A stretch of 20,103 bases of DNA from Thermoproteota archaeon (GCA_027492035.1 JAOZFT010000024.1:1-20103), one strand, 5' to 3'; shown: positions 1-6,718, counted from the first letter of the stretch. The notes: a model not told the origin generated them from the letters alone. Program-made: numbers and translations.

Positions 1-96
1 TGGTTCCCAAACGTTTCTGTCAAACCATTTTGCGTAAACAAAGTAAGCTATTGCATATACGATGATTCCTAAAACGACAAACCATATAGGAAACAT
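1..96 (-). CDS. Membrane protein N-terminus (partial, possibly CstA-like)
   Basis: Only the first 32 codons lie in the window; the gene continues past the left edge. The start ATG (96-94) is preceded on the minus strand by AGAAGGTG, a good ribosome site, and the frame is open to the edge. Residues 3-21 form one hydrophobic transmembrane segment (IWFVVLGIIVYAIAYFVYAK), followed by KWFDRNVWEP. The pattern of an N-terminal helix ending in a short basic/aromatic loop resembles the start of carbon-starvation (CstA) permeases. That is a weak resemblance from 32 residues and could fit other transporters. A TATA-like element sits at about 161-175. Confidence 0.5.
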   Translation of the reverse strand, partial: MFPIWFVVLGIIVYAIAYFVYAKWFDRNVWEP

Positions 97-157
97 GGGT
101 TTTGCACCTTCTCAAAGATTCTCAAAGAAAGAGAAATATTTGTTTTGTAGAGGAAGG

Positions 158-178
158 AGATAAATATTTAAATTTAAC
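158..178 (-). promoter_or_regulatory. TATA-like element for the leftward membrane protein gene
   Basis: The palindromic TAAATATTTA (161-170) followed by AATTTAA is a typical archaeal TATA region. It lies about 65 bases upstream of the leftward start at 96, leaving a leader of roughly 40 bases. The rightward gene at 306 has its own candidate box, AAATTTTAAA at 261-270. Confidence 0.4.
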
Positions 179-305
179 TGTTTAACATGTTTAATGTCGA
201 CAATTAACTATTTTTCGAAATTTTACGGGATAACTTCCGTTTTTATCACTTAAAGAAGTAAAATTTTAAACAAGTAAATTTAGTGAAGTAGAGAGGGGGA
301 CTGGT

Positions 306-932
306 TTGGGTGAAGATTTAGGTTTTGTTTTCATTGTTCTCTTAACTTTCTTTTTTGTTTTCACTTATCTCTTAGGTAGGAGAGAGAACTTTAAAAGACA
401 GAAAAATTTGTGGAAGAAAATTTCTGTTGCTATTAAGCCTTACTGTAAGAAAGTGAATTTTAAAGGTTTGGGTTCCAGTGCTTTCCAAATAAGTTTACGT
501 AGAAGCCGTCTACCTTTCAAAAAATTTGAATTGATTGTTTCTCTTTTGGACAGGGAAAACATCCTTCATTATTTTTTACTTAAATTGATGAAGAAAACTG
601 ATGAGTTAATTGTGAAAGCAGATTTTGAAATAAAACCCGGTTTTGAATTAGAGGTTTATAAAGGGAAGAGGAGAGTGAAGGAAGGCATGTTTTTTGTTAA
701 ATCAAGTATTTTACCTAGCGGATTCAGAATTTTAACCTCTAACAAAGACAAAGCAGAAAATTTTTTTGTAAAAATCGGCAAGAAACTAAGTAAATGCGTC
801 AACGAAATAGTTTATTTGTCGATTTCACCCGTTTCTCCAACTTTAATATTCACCGTATCCTTGGATGGAAACACTGTAGAGAAAGTTATGCCTGTGATTT
901 TAGAGCTTGGAGAAACGTTCAAGATGCATTAA
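306..932 (+). CDS. Hypothetical membrane-anchored protein
   Basis: This 208-residue protein was not recognised. It starts at TTG 306, directly behind the strong purine-rich site GAGAGGGGGA (291-300). Residues about 5-24 (LGFVFIVLLTFFFVFTYLLG) form one transmembrane helix, followed by a basic stretch RRENFKRQKNLWKK that would keep the remainder cytoplasmic. The rest (35-208) is a soluble, lysine-rich alpha/beta domain without cysteines beyond a few scattered ones and without a catalytic motif I can name. It is convergent with the next gene, with a gap of four bases. A single-pass anchor with a cytoplasmic domain is the safest description. Confidence 0.7.
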   Translation: MGEDLGFVFIVLLTFFFVFTYLLGRRENFKRQKNLWKKISVAIKPYCKKVNFKGLGSSAFQISLRRSRLPFKKFELIVSLLDRENILHYFLLKLMKKTDELIVKADFEIKPGFELEVYKGKRRVKEGMFFVKSSILPSGFRILTSNKDKAENFFVKIGKKLSKCVNEIVYLSISPVSPTLIFTVSLDGNTVEKVMPVILELGETFKMH

Positions 933-936
933 GGAG

Positions 937-1470
937 TCAAAGTTGATCATGGCATTTTACAGTTGAAATCAAGGGCATTAAATTGTTAAATGCTTCATCT
1001 GGTTCTTGGTTTGTGGAAAACTCTAAAAATATTGTTCTTGAGGTTTTTTTACATTTGAAAAGAAACTTTACAGTGGTTTCTTTTATTCTTTTCCCAAAAA
1101 ATAGGTTTTTCCTCCTTTCTTTAGCAGAAATATAGTAAACAGCTTCGTGGCTGAACAAGTTGAGACACCCCTTCTTTAAAACATTTTCTTTCTTTGTTTC
1201 TTTTTCCAGCCATTCATTAACCTTGAGTTTTTCATTGTACTTTTTTGTTTTCACCAGTAGAGAAAAGTATTTCTGTTCTGGGAGACGTATTAAGGCTCCT
1301 GTGTATCCTGAGACAGCCCATTTATTTCCTTCAAGTTCAATCCATTCCTCAACATCAGTTCTATAAAACAGGGGGGAGACGCTCCATTCTTCAGGTATTT
1401 TAAAATAGAGAAAAGAAACTTTACCTATTAGAAAATTATCTGTTTCAATTGATACGTTTTTAAGTTCCAT
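937..1470 (-). CDS. Hypothetical soluble protein
   Basis: This 177-residue protein was not recognised. The ATG at 1470 follows GAGGAAAAGGTTAG, an adequate ribosome site. There is no signal peptide or transmembrane segment. The N-terminal half is beta-rich with several tryptophans (EEWSVSPLFYRTDVEEWIEL, then GNKWAVSGYTG); the C-terminal half is basic (KERRKNLFFGKRIKETT). The last 40 residues end in CHDQL. It is transcribed divergently from the small protein at 1627, and both probably use the palindromic TATA region at 1537-1550. It converges on the gene ending at 932. No function can be proposed. Confidence 0.65.
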   Translation of the reverse strand: MELKNVSIETDNFLIGKVSFLYFKIPEEWSVSPLFYRTDVEEWIELEGNKWAVSGYTGALIRLPEQKYFSLLVKTKKYNEKLKVNEWLEKETKKENVLKKGCLNLFSHEAVYYISAKERRKNLFFGKRIKETTVKFLFKCKKTSRTIFLEFSTNQEPDEAFNNLMPLISTVKCHDQL

Positions 1471-1536
1471 AAAGAACTAACCTTTTCCTCAGTTTTTCAT
1501 GACACTAAAAACTTTCTGAAAAAAAAGAAAAAGGGA

Positions 1537-1550
1537 AAGATTTAAATCTT
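1537..1550. promoter_or_regulatory. Palindromic TATA box between divergent genes
   Basis: AAGATTTAAATCTT is a perfect 14-base palindrome. It lies 66 bases from the leftward start at 1470 and 76 bases from the rightward start at 1627. The TTTAAA core fits an archaeal TATA box, and its symmetry would let it serve either direction. Confidence 0.5.
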
Positions 1551-1626
1551 AATGTAGCACCCTCAAAAATTTAATTCTTTCCCCTTTTTCAGTTTCTTCT
1601 ACTTTTCGAAAGAGGCAACTTTTAGA

Positions 1627-1887
1627 ATGTCATTCTCAGGTTTGAAAAAGAAAATAAGAGAATTTCTTTTCGGTTTTTTTGTGATGGAACCTCTTTTGAC
1701 AGCTAGAAAAATCACGTTTAAGCTTGAACTTTCCTTTATGTCAGCAGTGGTTGGGGATTTAATAGGGATCCCTCTGTTTTCACCTATTTATAAATTGAAA
1801 CTTTTACCTCACTGGTTTCCCTTAATAACTATTTGGAAAAACAACATATTGAAAGAAGAGGATTTAACTGATAAAATAAGGGGATGA
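1627..1887 (+). CDS. Small membrane-associated protein, paralogue of the 1978 gene
   Basis: This 86-residue protein shares a C-terminal block with the next gene: F-M-x(4)-GD-(L/M)-(I/L)-G-(I/M)-P-x(3)-P-x-Y-x-LKLLP-x(3)-P-x-I-x(2)-W-K, then K-E-x-D-(L/V)-TD near the end. Residues 37-60 are hydrophobic and proline-containing, so it could be one short membrane segment or an amphipathic insertion. The start ATG follows GAGGC at a somewhat long distance. It has its own TATA region (1537-1550). Position just upstream of two ArsA-like ATPases suggests it works with them as a partner or client. I know of no named family, and the function is unknown. Confidence 0.65.
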   Translation: MSFSGLKKKIREFLFGFFVMEPLLTARKITFKLELSFMSAVVGDLIGIPLFSPIYKLKLLPHWFPLITIWKNNILKEEDLTDKIRG

Positions 1888-1920
1888 AGAGGAGGAAAAA
1901 GGCATTAGAGAAGACATAGA

Positions 1921-1933
1921 AAAATTTAAATAA
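1921..1933 (+). promoter_or_regulatory. TATA box for the small protein / ArsA-like operon
   Basis: AAAATTTAAATAA is a strong archaeal TATA match. A transcription start about 25 bases downstream (near 1953) would leave a leader of about 25 bases before ATG 1978, which carries GGGTG (1965-1969) as its ribosome site. This placement argues for ATG 1978 over the upstream GTG 1960. Confidence 0.55.
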
Positions 1934-1977
1934 GGGGGATTGTGTAGAAAGAAGAAATAGTGAAGGGTGTTAATGAA

Positions 1978-2256
1978 ATGACCGGAGAAAAAGAAAAGAA
2001 AGGTGTAAGTGAAGTTTCGAAAGCTGTAAAAGAAGTTTTTTATGGAATGGCTTCCCATGCAGTAGTTAGACAAATGATGAAGACAAGAATGTACCTAGAA
2101 CACTTGTTTATGTTAATAACACTGGGAGACATGCTTGGAATGCCAATACTTCCACCTTACTACTCACTTAAACTTCTACCTTATGCATTGCCTAACATAA
2201 AGACTTGGAAGAGAAGATTGTTCAAGGAAAGAGATGTAACAGATATGCTTTACTGA
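1978..2256 (+). CDS. Small membrane-associated protein, second paralogue
   Basis: This is a 92-residue protein from ATG 1978. An in-frame GTG at 1960 would add six residues, but GGGTG at 1965-1969 fits the ATG better. The N-terminus is charged (TGEKEKKGVSEVSKAVKEV) and probably helical. The C-terminal half matches the 1627 product nearly without gaps (GDMLGMPILPPYYSLKLLP against GDLIGIPLFSPIYKLKLLP), so the two arose by duplication. The stop at 2254-2256 is 17 bases before the first ArsA-like ATPase, placing it in the same operon. The hydrophobic stretch is short, so membrane insertion is likely but not certain. The function is unknown; a partner or substrate of the ATPases is the natural guess. 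Confidence 0.7.
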   Translation: MTGEKEKKGVSEVSKAVKEVFYGMASHAVVRQMMKTRMYLEHLFMLITLGDMLGMPILPPYYSLKLLPYALPNIKTWKRRLFKERDVTDMLY

Positions 2257-2273
2257 AAGAAAAGGCGAGAACA

Positions 2274-3284
2274 ATGACTTTGTCAATGAAGAAATACATA
2301 AATCAACACCCAAATTTAAGAGTGATTATTTACGCCGGTAAGGGGGGTTTAGGGAAAACTACTTGCAGCGCCGCGACAAGTTACTGGTACGCTAAACAAA
2401 ACAGGAAAGCATTATGTTTCAGTACAGATCCTCAAGCTTCATTAAGTGACATATTTGAAAAGGATTTATTTGGGAAAGGAGAGCAGAAATTAGCGGAAAA
2501 CCTTTTCGTTGTCGAAATAGATGCTGACAGAAAAATAACTGAATTCCAAGAAGAAGTTAGACAGAAAATAAGAGAAATGTACGGCATAGATGAAATACCT
2601 AAAGAGATAGATGAATATATAAGCACTTCATCTTACGAGCCTGCAATGCATGAAAGTGCAACTTACGACGCCATGGCTGCACTTTTAGCAAGTAAAAAAT
2701 ACGACGTGTATGTCTTTGACATGCCTCCGTTCGGCCACGGAGTTAGAATGATAAGTATGGCAACTATTTTAGATGTTTGGATTGATAAAATGGCTGAAGC
2801 TAGAAAGAAAGCAGCAGAGTATAAGGAAGCTGAAGCTAGGATTAAAGGAGTTTCAGCTGAAGCTGAAGATGCTGTGTTAAATGAATTAGATGAAATTAGA
2901 AGTAAACTTGACTTTTTTAGGGAAACATTAACGAATTCTGAAACAACTGCTTTTTTCATGGTTTTAATACCTGAAAAAATGGCTATTTTAGACACTGAAA
3001 GAGCACTTAAAATGTTTGAGAAACTGGGAATTAAATTAAGCGGAGTGATTGTGAACCAAGTTTACCCTGTTGAACTTCTTGAAAGGAAAGACTTAAGTGA
3101 GTTCCTAAAACATAGAATTGAAATGCAGCAGGGATACTTAAAGGAAATAAGTGAAAAATTTGGTGAACACGTCAGGGCAGTGGTGCCTATGTTCGAAAAG
3201 GAACCTAAAGGTTTGGAAATGATTGGAAGAGTTGCTGAACATTTATTTGAGAAACCTAACCTAGAAGTTTTAAAGAGGGTTTAG
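2274..3284 (+). CDS. ArsA/Get3-family ATPase, catalytically intact member of a pair
   Basis: This 336-residue protein belongs to the ArsA/Get3 (anion-transporting ATPase) branch of the SIMIBI NTPases. The deviant Walker A GKGGLGKTT is at residues 22-30. Switch I is DPQASLSD with the catalytic Asp at 52, and switch II is DMPPFGHGVR. A helical insert follows (about 185-235), then the family block VLIPEKMAILDTER and GVIVNQVYP. There is no CxxC zinc motif, so it is not a canonical Get3. ATG 2274 is chosen because AAGGCGAG precedes it and the frame upstream overlaps the previous gene. It is followed after two bases by a second family member, so a heterodimer is likely. No arsenite permease or arsR is nearby. 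Confidence 0.88.
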   Translation: MTLSMKKYINQHPNLRVIIYAGKGGLGKTTCSAATSYWYAKQNRKALCFSTDPQASLSDIFEKDLFGKGEQKLAENLFVVEIDADRKITEFQEEVRQKIREMYGIDEIPKEIDEYISTSSYEPAMHESATYDAMAALLASKKYDVYVFDMPPFGHGVRMISMATILDVWIDKMAEARKKAAEYKEAEARIKGVSAEAEDAVLNELDEIRSKLDFFRETLTNSETTAFFMVLIPEKMAILDTERALKMFEKLGIKLSGVIVNQVYPVELLERKDLSEFLKHRIEMQQGYLKEISEKFGEHVRAVVPMFEKEPKGLEMIGRVAEHLFEKPNLEVLKRV

Positions 3285-3286
3285 AA

Positions 3287-4309
3287 ATGAGTGAACAACA
3301 TGAAACTTTAAAAGATTTTTTAGGGAAGCACCCAACAGTGAAGTATTTATTTACTGGCGGTAAAGGAGGAGTTGGAAAAACAATTTCAGCAGCTGGTTTA
3401 GCTTATTACTTTGCCTCAGAAGGAGAGAAAGTCCTTTTAGCTTCATTAAACCCTGTACATTCACTTTCAAGTTTATTCGGTCAAGACTTAACAGGTGGTG
3501 CAATTAAACCTATTAACGGCATAAACAACCTTTACGCTATTGAAGTAGATATTCGGGAAAGAGTTAAGAAATACAAGGAACAGCTCTCGGAGAAATTAAT
3601 GTGGTTCATGAAATGGGCAGATATTCCATTAAAAGCTGAAGAATTCGTTGACATTGCTGCTACCAACCCTGCTTTTGAAGAAAGTGCAATGTTTGACAAC
3701 ACAATCGATATAATGTTGAAGGAAAGTGAAAATTTTGACAAAATAGTTTTTGACACTGCAGCAGTGGCTAATGCTGTTAGGCTTTTAGGTTTAAGCAAAA
3801 TATATGGTTTATGGCTTGGAAGAATGATTGAAAGCAGAAAAGAAGCTCTTTCTTTAAGAGTAAAGCTTTCATTCAGGAAGGAAAGAGTTATGGAGGAAGT
3901 TAAAAAGGACCCAATGATGAAGGATTTACTTGATATGAACGAAAGAATAAAGAAAGCAAGAGAAGTATTTAGTGACCCTGAAAAAACAGCTTTCTTCTTT
4001 GTAACACTACCTTTAGCTTTACCTATAGCAGTTGTTGAAAGGTTTATTAAAATGGTTCAAGGATTTGACATACCTACAGGAGGAGTGATTGTGAACGGTG
4101 TTTTAGAGAAAAAACTTGTCTCTGAGGGAAAGGCAACAGAGTACTTAATAAACAAGTTTAAAGAACAGCAGAGATACATGGAAATTATAAAAGAACGCCT
4201 CTGGCCAAGTGTGAGAGCAATTATTCCACTTTACCCAACTGAAATAATAGGGCTGGATATGGTGGGAAAAGTAGCTCAAGACATGTTAAACTGGAAACCT
4301 GAAGCCTAA
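3287..4309 (+). CDS. ArsA/Get3-family ATPase with degenerate switch motifs
   Basis: This 340-residue paralogue starts two bases after the preceding stop. It keeps the Walker A (GKGGVGKTI, residues 25-33). The switch I Asp is replaced by Asn 55 (NPVHSLSS instead of DPAHSLSD), and the switch II Gly-His is lost (DTAAVANAVRLL). In yeast Get3 the equivalent D57N change blocks hydrolysis while nucleotide still binds, so this subunit probably binds ATP but hydrolyses it poorly. The helical insert (about 180-230) and the downstream blocks FFFVTLPLALPIAVVERF and GGVIVNGV are retained. It is best read as the regulatory or structural half of a heterodimer with the 2274 product. There is no CxxC motif. 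Confidence 0.87.
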   Translation: MSEQHETLKDFLGKHPTVKYLFTGGKGGVGKTISAAGLAYYFASEGEKVLLASLNPVHSLSSLFGQDLTGGAIKPINGINNLYAIEVDIRERVKKYKEQLSEKLMWFMKWADIPLKAEEFVDIAATNPAFEESAMFDNTIDIMLKESENFDKIVFDTAAVANAVRLLGLSKIYGLWLGRMIESRKEALSLRVKLSFRKERVMEEVKKDPMMKDLLDMNERIKKAREVFSDPEKTAFFFVTLPLALPIAVVERFIKMVQGFDIPTGGVIVNGVLEKKLVSEGKATEYLINKFKEQQRYMEIIKERLWPSVRAIIPLYPTEIIGLDMVGKVAQDMLNWKPEA

Positions 4310-4547
4310 AACTTTTCCAGTGTCACCTCCCATCCCTTTATTTCTTGAAAAATCACATCTTCCACTTCTACTCTTTCTTAGACCTTTTTCTTCCCGGAAA
4401 AACATTTTTGACAACATTTTCACTCTCTGTTTTTTCAACCACTATAAATTCAGCTTTTCTACTTTTTTCTAAACCTGTTTAGTGAAAAACTTAACCATCA
4501 CAATTTGCAATTTTTACAGATTCAATGTATTTAAGTAATTTGATTTT
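4306..4547 (-). pseudogene. Probable remnant of an unidentified protein gene
   Basis: The 364 bases between the ATPase pair and the next gene hold no intact gene. On the minus strand they read as degraded coding sequence. From 4547 down to 4371 one frame gives KYIESVKIANCDG, a TAA (4491-4493), VFH, a second TAA (4479-4481), then KAEFIVVEKTESENVVKNVF up to a TAG at 4368. A one-base shift near 4372 continues it as VEVEDVIFQEIKGWEVTLEK to a TAG at 4306-4308, which overlaps the ATPase stop. The peptides look protein-like, but I cannot name the family. Chance in AT-rich DNA is possible. Confidence 0.35.
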
Positions 4548-4673
4548 TCATAAATTGCATCAACAAGGATTACAGAGAAATTCCACTGAAAAAAGTTTTT
4601 AAGTTAGCGGCAGAAAAAGAAGAGTAAACCTAAATTTTTCCCATTACCAGAATGATCTTGAGAAGTGTAGAAA

Positions 4674-5339
4674 ATGAATTTAAAGAAGGAATTTCTAAAA
4701 CTGTTGAGGGAAGATGAGGAATTCAAGTACGCCGTAGCAGGTTTCATAGGGATGAATGAAATCCTTAAAAAACTTGACAAACACGAAAGAATCATAATTG
4801 AACTAAGAGAAGACTTTAACACATTAAGAAGAGACTTCAACAGAATGCTTGAAGAAATAAAAATAATTAATCTCAGGTTGAACAGAGTTGAAAAAACCCT
4901 GGAAAAACTTACTCTAGACATTGAGGAAGAGGCTAGATCGATACTGAGTTATAGGCTAAAAAATGAGGGAATAAATATCCAAGTGGAACCTTTAACTTTA
5001 AAGGAAACAGAAATAAACCTTTACGGCGCCTCAAACAATATTTGCGTAATAGGAGAAGCAACAGTTAGGGCAGGATCAAACCTACTGGACGAATTAGAAG
5101 AAAAAATTAAGATTTTACAGAGAAAACACCCTCACCTACTCAAAGGAAAAACTATTTTAGTTATTTACACCTCATTAGCTACACCTGACCTTATAAAGAA
5201 AGCAAAAGAGAAAAAAGTATGGGTTCTAAAAGCCACAGGAGACATTTTTAAACCTGAAAAATTAATGAAGAAACAGCTATTGCAACGTAAAGAAAGAAAC
5301 AAAGAAAACACCAACAGTAAATGCATAGGAAAAAATTAA
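4674..5339 (+). CDS. Coiled-coil protein with degenerate PD-(D/E)XK-like domain
   Basis: This is a 221-residue protein. Residues about 27-85 form a charged coiled coil (KLDKHERIIIELREDFNTLR onward). Residues 95-190 resemble the PD-(D/E)XK nuclease-like domain found C-terminal to coiled coils in many archaeal proteins of the DUF3782 type: a strand with ETEINLYG, then CVIGEATVR, then KTILVIYTS. At the catalytic positions I read Asn 115 where Asp is usual, and E128-A-T130 where E-x-K is usual, so it may bind nucleic acid without cutting. The tail is basic (KKQLLQRKERNKENTNSK). It appears monocistronic; GTTTTTAAG near 4596-4604 is a candidate TATA box. The family call rests on pattern resemblance only. 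Confidence 0.7.
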   Translation: MNLKKEFLKLLREDEEFKYAVAGFIGMNEILKKLDKHERIIIELREDFNTLRRDFNRMLEEIKIINLRLNRVEKTLEKLTLDIEEEARSILSYRLKNEGINIQVEPLTLKETEINLYGASNNICVIGEATVRAGSNLLDELEEKIKILQRKHPHLLKGKTILVIYTSLATPDLIKKAKEKKVWVLKATGDIFKPEKLMKKQLLQRKERNKENTNSKCIGKN

Positions 5340-5589
5340 TAACCTGAAATGAGGCAAAGGGAACATTACTAAACCTGCATTAGAGTGTTTTTCAAAGGTT
5401 TTTCGTCTTTGCAGGATCCACGACCTAATTCCGAAAAAATAGGAGCTGTCCAAGAAAACGTCAACACTTAACAGATAAAGCTAAGCAGCAAGGAGTTTTA
5501 AGGCAAAATATTTTAATTGAAAAACATCACTGCTTTAAAACAACGCGGCGACAACATAACCATCTTCTTGTTTATAAGGTGACGTTGAA

Positions 5590-5805
5590 TTGAAAGAAAA
5601 AGTTACGATAAAGATACCTAAAGAACTTTACTTGAAGTTAAAAGCTATGATAAAAGGTACTGGGTTCTCCAGCGTCACAGAATTCATAGTTTTCACTATG
5701 AGAACAGTGGCTATGGGTGGTAAAATATCAGAAAAAGCAAAATTTAAGAAAGAGGAACTCAAAGAGATAAGGGAAAGACTGAGAAAATTAGGTTATCTTA
5801 AATGA
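5590..5805 (+). CDS. Ribbon-helix-helix DNA-binding protein
   Basis: This is a 71-residue CopG/Arc-type protein. Residues 3-9 (KVTIKIP) form the DNA-contacting strand, followed by helix 1 (KELYLKLKAMIKGTG) and helix 2 (SVTEFIVFTMRTVAM); the C-terminus is a charged helix ending RERLRKLGYLK. The start is TTG 5590, set by GGTGA at 5578-5582. Such proteins bind as dimers to inverted or direct repeats. It lies 88 bases upstream of the cysD start, and an inverted repeat (5844-5883) sits in that gap, so it is a good candidate for the local regulator. That link is inferred. Its own TATA box is unclear (TTTAAAAC near 5534 is one option). Confidence 0.8.
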   Translation: MKEKVTIKIPKELYLKLKAMIKGTGFSSVTEFIVFTMRTVAMGGKISEKAKFKKEELKEIRERLRKLGYLK

Positions 5806-5825
5806 ACATTGGAAACGTTAAAGGA

Positions 5826-5836
5826 AAAATTTAAAT
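5826..5836 (+). promoter_or_regulatory. TATA box of the cysD operon
   Basis: AAATTTAAATA is a strong archaeal TATA match. The expected start of transcription, about 25 bases downstream, falls around 5857-5862, between the arms of the inverted repeat at 5844-5883. Confidence 0.55.
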
Positions 5837-5843
5837 ACTTTTA

Positions 5844-5883
5844 CACTCCAATTAGAGCCTTAATTTTGACTCTGATTGGAGTG
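5844..5883. repeat. 14-bp inverted repeat over the cysD transcription/translation start region
   Basis: The left arm CACTCCAATTAGAG (5844-5857) and right arm CTCTGATTGGAGTG (5870-5883) pair at 13 of 14 positions, with a G-T wobble at the fourteenth, around a 12-base spacer. The right arm contains GGAGTG (5878-5883), the ribosome site of cysD. It could be an operator straddling the transcription start, or a hairpin masking the ribosome site if transcription begins upstream of 5844. Confidence 0.6.
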
Positions 5884-5893
5884 CAGAAAAACA

Positions 5894-6718
5894 ATGAATA
5901 GGAACCTAACTTACCTAGATGAATTAGAATCAAAAAGTATTTACATAATAAGGGAGGCATATAGGAGATACAGAGACAAATTAGCTGTCCTTGTTTCTTG
6001 GGGTAAAGATTCCACTACTCTTTTGTATTTAACTAGGAAAGCTTTCTTCGGCGAAGTTCCTATTCCTGTTATGCATATAGATACTTCTTATAAATTTAGA
6101 GAAATTTATGAGTTCAGAAATAGGTTAGTTAAGGAGTGGAACTTAAAGTTATTAATTGCAAAAAATGAAGAAGCCTTAAAACAGGGCATGAGCCCAGGAA
6201 AAGGAAGGTTTCAATGTTGCACAGCATTAAAGACACAGGCTTTGAAGCAAGCAATAAAGAAATTTAAACTTAAGGCTCTGCTTTTAGCTATACGGAGAGA
6301 TGAACATGGAATTAGAGCTAAAGAAAGGTACTTCTCTCCACGTGATTCGCATTTCAAGTGGAACTATTTAAGTCAACCTCCTGAACTTTGGGAGCAATTT
6401 AACCAAGTAACGGATGAAGAAACCCATGTCAGGGTTCACCCTATGCTTCACTGGCTTGAAATAGATATTTGGCGCTATATTCAAAGAGAAAAAATACCTA
6501 TTGTTCCTTTATATTTTTCTGGGGCGAGGAAGCTAGGGTATAGATACAGGAGCATAGGTTGCGAGCCATGCTGTATCCCTATCCCTTCAAATGCTAAGAC
6601 AGTGAAAGAGGTTATAGCTGAACTGGAAAGAACAAACGTCCCAGAAAGAGCTGGAAGAGCTCAAGACAAAGAGAAAATGTACATGATGGAAAAATTAAGG
6701 GCCCTGGGGTACATGTAA
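5894..6718 (+). CDS. cysD: CysD-like sulfate adenylyltransferase subunit 2 with Fe-S type cysteines
   Basis: This 274-residue protein belongs to the PAPS reductase/CysD superfamily of adenylate-forming ATP pyrophosphatases. CysD (with CysN) makes APS from sulfate and ATP. CysD features are the PP-loop SWGKDST (35-41), HIDTSYKFREIYEFRNR (61-77), RRDEHGIRAKER (134-145), HWLEIDIWRYI (186-196) and the terminal ERAGRAQDKE plus LRALGYM. Unusually, it also has C108-C109 in QCCTALK and C223-x2-C226-C227 in SIGCEPCC, matching the [4Fe-4S] ligand pattern (CC...CxxC) of APS reductases; E. coli CysD lacks these. ATG 5894 is chosen over TTG 5876 because GGAGTG precedes it. It overlaps the next gene by one base (TAATG). 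Confidence 0.85.
   Translation: MNRNLTYLDELESKSIYIIREAYRRYRDKLAVLVSWGKDSTTLLYLTRKAFFGEVPIPVMHIDTSYKFREIYEFRNRLVKEWNLKLLIAKNEEALKQGMSPGKGRFQCCTALKTQALKQAIKKFKLKALLLAIRRDEHGIRAKERYFSPRDSHFKWNYLSQPPELWEQFNQVTDEETHVRVHPMLHWLEIDIWRYIQREKIPIVPLYFSGARKLGYRYRSIGCEPCCIPIPSNAKTVKEVIAELERTNVPERAGRAQDKEKMYMMEKLRALGYM

Noticed and set aside
2274-4309. Arsenite-efflux ATPase (arsA of an ars operon)
   Set aside because: No arsB, arsD, arsR or arsC nearby, and the second subunit lacks key switch residues; only the family assignment is kept.
4310-4673. Box C/D or other structured RNA in the gene-free gap
   Set aside because: No convincing C (RUGAUGA) and D (CUGA) box pair or strong hairpin; a degraded antisense coding remnant explains the region better.
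5432-5592. Open frame of about 50 codons before the ribbon-helix-helix gene
   Set aside because: No start codon or ribosome site, and the translation (rich in His, Arg, Gln) does not resemble the neighbouring proteins. The 250 bases from 5340 to 5589 hold no tRNA or other RNA I could recognise.
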